The translations under genes were made by a program, and so were the position numbers. Under the pieces are notes generated by a model. The model saw nothing but the letters and a program-made list of their open reading frames with translations. It searched no databases and had not been told where the DNA came from. From NCBI GenBank assembly GCA_900548635.1, contig URLP01000035.1, forward strand, positions 1 through 14,511: a stretch of DNA of 14,511 nt, read 5' to 3'. Below, piece by piece: positions 1 to 5,630 of the stretch (position 1 is the first letter of the stretch; every line of letters begins with the position of its first letter). This stretch comes from an uncultured Megasphaera sp. Lineage in GTDB: Bacteria; Bacillota; Negativicutes; Veillonellales; Megasphaeraceae.

Positions 1-1
1 G

Positions 2-415
2 AAGGGCGGCCTCATGGCTTCGTCCCGCGTAGGCGGTCTCTCCGGTGCCTTCATCCCTGTCAGTGAAGATAAAGGTATGCTGGAAGCTGTCGGCCGCGGC
101 AGCCTGAGCCTGGAAAAACTGGAAGCCATGACCTGTGTCTGCTCGGTCGGCCTCGACATGATCGCCATCCCCGGCGATACGCCGGCTTCGACGATTTCGG
201 CCATCATCGCCGACGAAGCAGCCATCGGCATGATCAATAACAAGACGACAGCCGTCCGCGTCATCCCCGTACCGGGCAAGGACGTCGGCGACAATGTTGA
301 ATTCGGCGGCCTCCTCGGCCACTGCCCAATCATCAACGTCAATAAATACAAGTCAGATGAATTCATTGCCCGCGGCGGCCGTATCCCGGCACCGATGCGC
401 AGTCTGACGAACTGA
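2..415 (+). CDS. UPF0210 (PFL/DUF711 family) protein, 3' part only
   Basis: This is the C-terminal part (about 137 residues) of a UPF0210 protein. The frame is open to the left edge, so the true start lies outside the window; the in-frame ATG at 14 is probably internal because family conservation continues through it. Recognisable blocks are ASSRVGGLSGAFIPVSED near the beginning, LEAMTCVCSVGLDMIAIPGD in the middle, then NNKTTAVRVIPVPGK, VEFGGLLG and the closing FIARGGRIPAP, all typical of this conserved family. Full members are roughly 450 residues. The biochemical function is not established; the family is often encoded next to a small ACT-domain protein (UPF0237), which would lie upstream here. 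The gap to wecA is only 27 bp with no terminator, so co-transcription with wecA-wecB is likely. Family assignment is firm; function is unknown. Confidence 0.9.
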   Translation, partial: KGGLMASSRVGGLSGAFIPVSEDKGMLEAVGRGSLSLEKLEAMTCVCSVGLDMIAIPGDTPASTISAIIADEAAIGMINNKTTAVRVIPVPGKDVGDNVEFGGLLGHCPIINVNKYKSDEFIARGGRIPAPMRSLTN

Positions 416-442
416 TAGATTAACGGAAAGTAGGCGTGTGTT

Positions 443-1480
443 GTGCTTCAATATATTGTACCCTTTGTAATTGCTCTGGTCGTTGCCTACGTCCTGACGC
501 CGGGCGTCAAGAAGTTCGCCATCAAAATCGGCGCCGTAGACCGGCCGAATGCGAGAAAGGTACATACCCATGTCATCCCGCGGCTCGGCGGGCTGGCAAT
601 CTATATCGGCTTTATGGCAGCGGTTCTTTTCTGCGTGCCCATCAATCATGAACTCTTGGGGCTGCTCCTTGGCTGTACAGCCATCGTCGCCGTCGGCATC
701 TGGGATGATGTCTGCAATCTCCCGGCCAAGGTCAAACTCGTCGGCCAGATTTTGGCGGCCTGCATCCCCATTGCCTTCGGCATCCAGATTGAATGGCTGA
801 CCAATCCTTTTGGTGATATCATCGTCCTGCCGGAATTCATTGCTGTTCCCGTGACGATTTTCTGGATCATCGGCTTCACCAATACGGTGAATCTCATCGA
901 CGGCCTCGACGGCCTGGCAGCCGGCGTCGCCTTCATCGCATCCATTTCGATGTTCCTTCTGGCCTTCCACCTGAACCAGTATCTGCCGGCTCTGGTCATC
1001 GTCTCTATGGCAGGCGCAGCCCTGGGCTTTTTGCAGTACAATTTCAACCCGGCCAAAATCTTCATGGGGGATACGGGCAGTATGCTTTTAGGCTATACCC
1101 TGTCCGTCGCAGCCGTCCTCGGCCTGGTCAAGACGGCGGCGACCATCGCCCTCGTCGTGCCCATCATTGCCTTAGGTCTGCCGATTCTTGACACGACTTT
1201 TGCCATTATCCGCCGCAAGATGAGCGGTGTCCCCATTTTCCAGCCTGATAAGGGCCATCTGCACCATCGTCTCCTGGCTCTTGGCATGACACAGAAGCAA
1301 GCAGTACTCATAATGTATTTCGTCAGCATGATTCTCGGCATCGTAGCCCTCTTTGTAGCCAACGTGAGCTATAAGACGGGTATCGTGACTGTCCTGGTCG
1401 TTCTTGCCGTCATCATCTATTCGGCGAAACGCATTGGCATATTGCGCAAGTCAACGACCGATTCTACCCACAAGCAGTAA
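443..1480 (+). CDS. wecA: Undecaprenyl-phosphate GlcNAc-1-phosphate transferase (WecA/TagO type)
   Basis: A polytopic membrane enzyme of the MraY/WecA family that transfers a sugar-1-phosphate, most likely GlcNAc-1-P from UDP-GlcNAc, to undecaprenyl phosphate. This is the first step of O-antigen, ECA-like or teichoic-type polymers. The 345 residues contain the expected blocks: DRPNARKVH (33-41) with PRLGG (46-50), the Mg-binding Asp pair in GIWDDV (85-90), NTVNLIDGLDGLAAG (147-161), FMGDTG (208-213) and the HLHHRL motif (272-277) typical of polyprenyl-phosphate GlcNAc-1-P transferases. About ten hydrophobic helices are visible. GTG at 443 is chosen because an in-frame stop sits just upstream at 431 and GGAAAG (425-430) is the only nearby purine-rich site; spacing is long, so initiation may be weak. 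The following wecB supports the UDP-GlcNAc reading. The exact acceptor polymer cannot be told from sequence. Confidence 0.93.
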   Translation: MLQYIVPFVIALVVAYVLTPGVKKFAIKIGAVDRPNARKVHTHVIPRLGGLAIYIGFMAAVLFCVPINHELLGLLLGCTAIVAVGIWDDVCNLPAKVKLVGQILAACIPIAFGIQIEWLTNPFGDIIVLPEFIAVPVTIFWIIGFTNTVNLIDGLDGLAAGVAFIASISMFLLAFHLNQYLPALVIVSMAGAALGFLQYNFNPAKIFMGDTGSMLLGYTLSVAAVLGLVKTAATIALVVPIIALGLPILDTTFAIIRRKMSGVPIFQPDKGHLHHRLLALGMTQKQAVLIMYFVSMILGIVALFVANVSYKTGIVTVLVVLAVIIYSAKRIGILRKSTTDSTHKQ

Positions 1481-1495
1481 GTGGGTAGAATCGGT
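1457..1495 (+). terminator. Perfect 15-bp hairpin across the wecA stop codon
   Basis: ACCGATTCTACCCAC (1457-1471) is exactly complementary to 1481-1495, with the 9-nt loop AAGCAGTAA holding the last codons and the TAA stop of wecA. The flanking downstream sequence TGTCTTAT is only a poor U-tract, and the wecB Shine-Dalgarno sequence starts 9 bases later. It may be a partial (attenuating) terminator or an mRNA processing or stabilising element between wecA and wecB. The hairpin is certain as sequence; its role is inferred. Confidence 0.6.
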
Positions 1496-1520
1496 TGTCT
1501 TATAAGGAGGTATTTTTATT

Positions 1521-2669
1521 ATGATCAAGGTAATGACTGTGTTCGGTACGCGGCCGGAAGCCATCAAGATGGCCCCTGTCGTACTGGAACTGCAGAAACA
1601 TGCCGACAAGATCCGGACCGTCGTCGCCGTCACGGCTCAGCACCGGCAGATGCTCGACCAGGTCCTGGATCTCTTCAAGATTACGCCGGACTATGATCTG
1701 GACATCATGTCCCAGGGTCAGACCCTTTACGACATCACGACGAAGTCCCTCATGGGCCTGAAGGACGTCCTGGCCAAGGAAAAGCCGGACCTCGTCCTGG
1801 TACACGGCGATACGACGACGACTTTTGCCGGCGCCCTCGCTTCGTACTACCAGCAGGTACCCGTCGGCCACGTCGAAGCGGGCTTGCGCACAGGCGACAT
1901 CTATTCGCCGTTCCCGGAAGAAATGAACCGTAAACTGACCGGAGCCATTGCGGCCATCCACTTTGCGCCGACAGCGACGGCGAAAGCCAATTTATTAAAA
2001 GAAAACGTAAATCCTTCTCACATTTATGTAACGGGCAATACGGTCATCGATGCCCTGATGACGACGGTTGCCGGCGATTACGATTTTGGCGACGACCTGA
2101 AAAGCGTCGACTTCAAGAACCACCGCGTCATCCTCTTGACGACGCACCGCCGCGAAAACCTGGGCGAACCGATGCGCCACATCTATAAAGCCCTGCGCCG
2201 CATCATCGAAGAGATCCCGGATACGGAAATCGTCTTCCCTGTGCACCGCAATCCTTTGGTCCGCAAGGTCGTCGAAGAGGAACTGGCCGGCGTCGACCGC
2301 ATCCACCTCATCGACCCCATGGAATATGAACCTTTTGCCAACCTCATGAGCCTGAGCAGCCTCGTCCTCACGGATTCCGGCGGCATCCAGGAAGAAGCAC
2401 CGTCGCTCGGCAAACCGGTCCTCGTCCTGCGCAACACGACAGAACGGCCTGAAGCCGTCGAAGCCGGCACGGTCCGCCTCATCGGCACGGACAAGGACGT
2501 TGTCTACAAGGAAACGAAGCGTCTCCTCACGGATAAAGACGCGTATGACGCCATGAGCAATGCCGTCAACCCCTATGGCGACGGCAAGGCCTCGCAGCGC
2601 ATCGTCCAGGCTATCCTCCATGATTTTGCCGGTGAAGGGACCCTTCCTGACGATTTCAGCCAGGCTTGA
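1521..2669 (+). CDS. wecB: UDP-N-acetylglucosamine 2-epimerase (non-hydrolysing)
   Basis: Cytoplasmic enzyme interconverting UDP-GlcNAc and UDP-ManNAc, the donor of ManNAc (and, after oxidation, ManNAcA) units in surface polysaccharides. The 382 residues match the usual family length. Visible motifs are FGTRPEAIKMAPV near the N-terminus (8-20), TAQHRQML (38-45), HGDTTTTFAGALASYYQ (95-111), HVEAGLRTGDIYSPFPEE (117-134), THRREN (208-213), PVHRNP (240-245) and DSGGIQEEAPSLGKPVL (285-301) followed by RNTTERPEA (304-312). These form the two Rossmann-like halves of the GT-B-like fold with the UDP-binding site near the C-terminal half. The ATG at 1521 is supported by AAGGAGG at 1504-1510. It follows wecA closely and shares its substrate UDP-GlcNAc. 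The name mnaA is used for the same enzyme in Gram-positive bacteria. No terminator is visible after the gene. Confidence 0.96.
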   Translation: MIKVMTVFGTRPEAIKMAPVVLELQKHADKIRTVVAVTAQHRQMLDQVLDLFKITPDYDLDIMSQGQTLYDITTKSLMGLKDVLAKEKPDLVLVHGDTTTTFAGALASYYQQVPVGHVEAGLRTGDIYSPFPEEMNRKLTGAIAAIHFAPTATAKANLLKENVNPSHIYVTGNTVIDALMTTVAGDYDFGDDLKSVDFKNHRVILLTTHRRENLGEPMRHIYKALRRIIEEIPDTEIVFPVHRNPLVRKVVEEELAGVDRIHLIDPMEYEPFANLMSLSSLVLTDSGGIQEEAPSLGKPVLVLRNTTERPEAVEAGTVRLIGTDKDVVYKETKRLLTDKDAYDAMSNAVNPYGDGKASQRIVQAILHDFAGEGTLPDDFSQA

Positions 2670-2731
2670 TTGTTTGTGGCTATAATGAGAATTGTTTTTA
2701 GCTATAACGTTTGATTTTCTTAAGTTTTATA

Positions 2732-2760
2732 TTGCTTTTCCAGATTTTCCGTGCTAAAAT
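2732..2760 (+). promoter_or_regulatory. Promoter of the atp operon
   Basis: TTGCTT (2732-2737) and TAAAAT (2755-2760) are separated by exactly 17 bp, a good sigma-70-type promoter. The preceding 60 bases are strongly AT-rich (runs such as GTTTTTAG and GATTTTC), consistent with an UP element and in contrast with the surrounding GC-rich genes. The predicted transcript starts near 2767. A second TATAAT at 2681-2686 has no well-placed -35 and is less convincing. Confidence 0.65.
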
Positions 2761-2766
2761 AAGCCA

Positions 2767-2810
2767 ATAATCGTTGCAGGCAGTATATGCATACTATACC
2801 TGACGATTAT
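2767..2810 (+). promoter_or_regulatory. Hairpin at the predicted 5' end of the atp mRNA
   Basis: ATAATCGT (2767-2774) pairs with ACGATTAT (2803-2810). Inside it CAGG (2777-2780) pairs with CCTG (2799-2802) and AGTAT (2782-2786) pairs with ATACT (2791-2795) around an ATGC loop. The result is a 17-bp stem with a TG bulge and a small internal loop, beginning about 7 bases after the -10 box. It could stabilise the transcript 5' end or be an operator dyad. The structure is directly visible; its function is inferred. Confidence 0.5.
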
Positions 2811-2848
2811 GGAAAAACTGCCATCGCCCGAGCAGGAGTGTATGTAAT

Positions 2849-3115
2849 ATGAGACATCATGATGATTCTCACGATGACAAATTGAATCATATGAAGCTTT
2901 GGGATATCGTTGTCATTGCCGGCTCTTTGGGCCTGTCTCTTTTCGTCTGCATCTGCGTCGGCGTCGCCGTCGGCCGCTTCATCGACATCCACGCCGGGAC
3001 CACGCCCTGGGGGACGATCATCTTCTCCCTCATCGGCGCCGTCTCGGGATTCTGGACGCTCTATAAAAAAGCGATGAGCTACGAGCGAGGCGACACGCAT
3101 CACCGCAGCAGGTAG
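2849..3115 (+). CDS. atpZ: AtpZ-like ATP synthase accessory membrane protein
   Basis: An 88-residue membrane protein of the AtpZ/AtpI family (ATPase_gene1 type), encoded first in many Firmicutes atp operons. Two hydrophobic segments are seen, about residues 19-42 (DIVVIAGSLGLSLFVCICVGVAVG) and 54-71, with the family-typical GRFIDIHAGTTPW (42-54) between them. The N-terminus is very rich in His and Asp (HHDDSHDD at 3-10) and the C-terminus has another HH pair. ATG at 2849 follows AGGAG (2834-2838) by 10 bases. Work on AtpZ/AtpI in alkaliphilic Bacillus pointed to help with c-ring assembly or divalent-cation handling, but the role is not settled. It is the first gene of the operon, directly followed by atpI. 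Assignment rests on size, topology and position. Confidence 0.8.
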   Translation: MRHHDDSHDDKLNHMKLWDIVVIAGSLGLSLFVCICVGVAVGRFIDIHAGTTPWGTIIFSLIGAVSGFWTLYKKAMSYERGDTHHRSR

Positions 3116-3123
3116 CAGCGTGG

Positions 3124-3144
3124 GGGCTCGCACGTGGCGAGCCC
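3124..3144 (+). repeat. 8-bp GC-rich hairpin between atpZ and atpI
   Basis: GGGCTCGC (3124-3131) and GCGAGCCC (3137-3144) are perfectly complementary around ACGTG. No T-run follows, so it is not an intrinsic terminator. The potential GTG start at 3134 lies in its loop and 3' arm. It may set relative expression or stability of atpZ against the downstream genes. Confidence 0.5.
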
Positions 3145-3163
3145 GCTTGTGGGGAAAGGGAAT

Positions 3164-3532
3164 ATGGAAGAATTTTACACATATGTCAAGGCAACTATCT
3201 TCAAACTCATTGGTTTTACATGTATCGTCACGGCCATCCTTCTTCTGGGCGGCTGGTGGCAGTACATCAGTGGCTGGTGTATCGGCAGCGGCTTGAACAT
3301 CATTTACTTTTTCATGCTCAGCAGCCGTTCGGTACGGGCCTTAAAATTGCCGCCTGCAAGGGCTGCAGCCTTCATCCGCGGCGGTGCCGTGTTCAGGCTT
3401 TTCTTCATCTGCCTGGCCGTCATCGTCATCGCACAGTTCCCGTCCATTTCACTCGGGGCTGTCCTGACCGGTATCTTATCGTACCGCGTCCTCATTTTTG
3501 CGGATGCACTGACTGCGCGCCTCAAGCGGTAA
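3164..3532 (+). CDS. atpI: ATP synthase subunit I (AtpI)
   Basis: A 122-residue, four-helix membrane protein matching AtpI, the assembly factor that helps form the c-ring of the F1Fo ATP synthase. Hydrophobic segments run from about IGFTCIVTAILLLGGWW, through GLNIIYFFMLSS and FRLFFICLAVIVIAQF, to LGAVLTGILSYRVLIFADAL. The reading frame can be extended to a GTG at 3134, but that codon lies in the GC-rich hairpin. The ATG at 3164 is preferred, with GGGGAAAGGG (3151-3160) just upstream. The AtpI family is poorly conserved, so the call leans on topology, size and position between atpZ and atpB. It belongs to the same transcript as the structural subunits. Confidence 0.8.
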   Translation: MEEFYTYVKATIFKLIGFTCIVTAILLLGGWWQYISGWCIGSGLNIIYFFMLSSRSVRALKLPPARAAAFIRGGAVFRLFFICLAVIVIAQFPSISLGAVLTGILSYRVLIFADALTARLKR

Positions 3533-3535
3533 AGG

Positions 3536-3543
3536 AAAGGAGG
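3536..3543 (+). promoter_or_regulatory. Shine-Dalgarno site deciding the atpB start
   Basis: AAAGGAGG lies 8 bases before the ATG at 3552 but only 2 bases before the in-frame TTG at 3546, so the ATG is the real start. Confidence 0.8.
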
Positions 3544-3551
3544 TATTGCGT

Positions 3552-4223
3552 ATGGAATTACATGCAGGGCATCATCTGGTCGTCCAGCTCCTGGGTCTGA
3601 ATGTCAACCTGGATACGCTGATGATGACCTGGCTCGTCGCAGCACTGGTCATCATCGTCACGGTCGCCGCGACAAGGGGCCGGTCCCTCGTCCCGTCAGG
3701 GCTGCAGAATGCCATGGAAATCGTCATCGAAGCACTGCTCGACCAGTTCAAGGAAACGTTGGGCCCGAAATACGGCCAGGTCGTCTCGGTACTCCTGACG
3801 ATGTTCCTCTTCATCCTCTTCGCCAACGAATTGGGCATGGTGCCGAATCCGCACATCCTGGCTTCGCCGACGAATGACTTGAACACGACTGTCGCCCTGG
3901 CACTGGTTTCTTCCTTTATGGTCCACTTCATGGCCTTGAAGAACCAGGGGTTCAAAAAGCATTTCAAGAGTTACTTCAAACCCTTTGCACCGTTTGTCGT
4001 CATCAATCTGATGGAAGAAATCACGAAACCGCTGACATTGGCCTTCCGTCTTTTCGGCAACATCCTGGCAGGGGAAATCCTCTTGGAAGTCCTGTACTTC
4101 CTCGTGCCTGTCGCCGTCCCGATGATCTGGCTGCTCTTCAGTTTCGTCATCGGCCTCATCCAGGCATTCATCTTCACCATTCTGACTACATCGTATCTGG
4201 CACCGTCCTTCTCGGAAGAATAA
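3552..4223 (+). CDS. atpB: ATP synthase Fo subunit a
   Basis: Stator membrane subunit that forms the ion half-channels against the c-ring. It has 223 residues from ATG 3552, near the short end of the family. The diagnostic helix ITKPLTLAFRLFGNILAGE (157-175) carries the essential Arg (R166, in FRLFGN), which releases the ion from the c-subunit carboxylate. FANELGMVPNP (90-100) and the C-terminal LIQAFIFTILTTSYL (202-216) are also conserved. Five to six transmembrane helices are apparent, and the N-terminus is short with no signal sequence. The gene follows atpI with its own strong ribosome binding site and precedes atpE. Whether protons or Na+ pass through cannot be decided from this subunit alone; see the c subunit. 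Confidence 0.96.
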   Translation: MELHAGHHLVVQLLGLNVNLDTLMMTWLVAALVIIVTVAATRGRSLVPSGLQNAMEIVIEALLDQFKETLGPKYGQVVSVLLTMFLFILFANELGMVPNPHILASPTNDLNTTVALALVSSFMVHFMALKNQGFKKHFKSYFKPFAPFVVINLMEEITKPLTLAFRLFGNILAGEILLEVLYFLVPVAVPMIWLLFSFVIGLIQAFIFTILTTSYLAPSFSEE

Positions 4224-4265
4224 AAGAAAGCCTGATACTCATTACCACTTAGGAGGTTATTTATT

Positions 4266-4523
4266 ATGGAAAAAGCTCTCGTATTGGCATTATCTGCATT
4301 TGGTGCATGCTTAGGTATTGGTTTGGCAGCTCTCGGCGCTGCTATCGGTGACGGCCATGCCGCATCGAAGATGCTCGAAGGTACAGCCCGTCAGCCAGAA
4401 ATGGGCGGCAAACTCCTCGTCAACATGCTTATCTCCATCGGCCTGATCGAATCCATGCCGATTATCGCAGCCGTTATCTCCATCGTATTGGTCTTCGCCA
4501 ATCCGTACATCAGCCTGCTTTAA
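4266..4523 (+). CDS. atpE: ATP synthase Fo subunit c (rotor ring), two-carboxylate type
   Basis: An 85-residue helical hairpin that oligomerises into the rotor ring. Helix 1 runs about 5-28 and is glycine/alanine-rich; the polar loop is ARQPEMGG (41-48); helix 2 runs about 50-78. The ion-binding carboxylate is E62 in GLIESMP, followed by S63. D29 in AIGDGHAASK lies exactly 33 residues earlier, the spacing between Gln32 and Glu65 in Na+-binding c subunits such as those of Propionigenium and Ilyobacter. Here the Gln position is acidic, giving a two-carboxylate site. Positions equivalent to the Na+ ligand Thr67 and to Tyr70 are M64 and I67, so Na+ specificity is uncertain. ATG 4266 follows AGGAGG (4251-4256) by 9 bases, a strong site suited to a subunit needed in many copies. 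Confidence 0.96.
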   Translation: MEKALVLALSAFGACLGIGLAALGAAIGDGHAASKMLEGTARQPEMGGKLLVNMLISIGLIESMPIIAAVISIVLVFANPYISLL

Positions 4524-4547
4524 TCTGATGATTCCACTATACAGCCG

Positions 4548-4555
4548 GGGAGGGA
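4548..4555 (+). promoter_or_regulatory. Ribosome binding site supporting the TTG start of atpF
   Basis: The purine-rich GGGAGGGA ends 6 bases before TTG at 4562. No ATG or GTG in the frame is better placed, so atpF appears to start at a TTG. Confidence 0.65.
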
Positions 4556-4561
4556 AGTACA

Positions 4562-5059
4562 TTGGTTAGTATTAATGGTACCTTGCTGTTCCAGTTCATC
4601 AACTTCTTCGTCTTAGTGGCCATTCTGGCACACTTTGCCTATAAGCCGCTGCTCAAAGTCCTCGAAGACCGCCGCAATAAGATTGCCTCCGACCTGGACA
4701 ACGCAGCCAAGGCTCGGGAAACGGCTGAAAAGATGAAAGCCGATTACGAAGCACAGATCCGCGATGCCCGCGCAGAAGCACAGGCGATCGTCGACAAGGC
4801 GACGAAGCAGGCCAACAAAGAAGCACAGGCCCAGCTCGAAGCCATCCGCGCTCAGATCGCCCGGGAAAAAGAAATCGCCCAGACGGAAATCGCCAACGAA
4901 CGGGAAGCTGCAATCCGCGAAATGCGTAAGGAAGTAGTTACACTGTCTATGGCTGTGGCAGAAAAACTGCTCCAGAAAAATGTCGACAGCGACACGAACG
5001 CGAAATTCGTAGCGGACTGCATCGACCAGCTCCAGACGCGCCGCGCAAAGGGGAACTGA
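4562..5059 (+). CDS. atpF: ATP synthase Fo subunit b
   Basis: Peripheral stalk subunit with one N-terminal membrane helix and a long soluble coiled coil that holds F1 to subunit a. It has 165 residues, typical for bacterial b. Residues about 7-27 (TLLFQFINFFVLVAILAHFAY) form the membrane anchor, followed by the conserved KPLLKVLEDRR turn (28-38). Charged Ala/Glu/Lys/Arg-rich helix then runs to about 140, with a C-terminal part that contacts delta. The start is TTG, supported by GGGAGGGA just upstream; translation from this codon gives the expected short N-terminus. The atpH gene begins 4 bases after the stop, so the two stalk subunits are probably translationally coupled. Confidence 0.95.
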   Translation: MVSINGTLLFQFINFFVLVAILAHFAYKPLLKVLEDRRNKIASDLDNAAKARETAEKMKADYEAQIRDARAEAQAIVDKATKQANKEAQAQLEAIRAQIAREKEIAQTEIANEREAAIREMRKEVVTLSMAVAEKLLQKNVDSDTNAKFVADCIDQLQTRRAKGN

Positions 5060-5063
5060 TCTT

Positions 5064-5630
5064 ATGATACCCGAAACGATCTACAGCAAATACAGCCAGG
5101 CGATGTTCGATATCGCCAGCGAACAGAAGAAGCTTGAAGAGTTCGGAACAGAACTGAAAGGCGTACGGGATACATTCCAGGAAAATCCGGATCTCTGGAA
5201 ATTCCTGAATCATCCCCTCGTACCGCCGCAGTCAAAAAAAGACACACTTGCAAAGATTTTCACAGACAGCGTTTCGCCGCTGGTGCTGCAGTTCATGTAC
5301 GTCATGATCGACCGGCGCCGTGAAGCGGCCCTGCTGCTGGCTATCGACGGGTTCATCGATTTGGCCCGCAAGGCCCAGCACATCGAAGTGGCCAAAATCC
5401 GCGTCGTCAAACCGCTGTCCAAAAAAGAAGAAACCAAGCTCGTTGCAGGCCTGGAGGCCATGACGGGGCAGCGCATCGAACCGCTGTACTACGTCGACCC
5501 GTCGCTCATCGGCGGCATGGTCATCCAGATCGGCGACAAATTAATCGACGGCAGCCTCAAGCGGCAGCTGCAGGACATGCAGCATAGCCTCCTCCAGGCT
5601 GACGTGACGAATGGGGTGACGGACGAATAA
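5064..5630 (+). CDS. atpH: ATP synthase F1 subunit delta
   Basis: Subunit delta (OSCP) links the top of F1 (alpha N-termini) to the b stalk. At 188 residues it is close to the family norm. The N-terminal helical domain begins with IYSKYSQAMFDIA (6-18), and the C-terminal signature DPSLIGGMVIQIGDKLIDGS (145-164) is clear. ATG 5064 follows AAAGGGG (5047-5053). The stop codon overlaps the atpA start in the sequence TAATG (TAA at 5628-5630, ATG from 5630), which points to termination-reinitiation coupling between delta and alpha. It lies between atpF and atpA in the standard order. Confidence 0.95.
   Translation: MIPETIYSKYSQAMFDIASEQKKLEEFGTELKGVRDTFQENPDLWKFLNHPLVPPQSKKDTLAKIFTDSVSPLVLQFMYVMIDRRREAALLLAIDGFIDLARKAQHIEVAKIRVVKPLSKKEETKLVAGLEAMTGQRIEPLYYVDPSLIGGMVIQIGDKLIDGSLKRQLQDMQHSLLQADVTNGVTDE

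Noticed and set aside
2681..2700. TATAATGAGAATTG considered as a second promoter or Fur-type operator
   Set aside because: No -35 lies at a proper distance, and the second half of a Fur-like 7-1-7 dyad does not match.
2842..2847. A start-stop mini-frame ATGTAA just before atpZ
   Set aside because: The ATG is only 3 bases from AGGAG, too close for efficient initiation; most likely chance in an AT-rich spacer.
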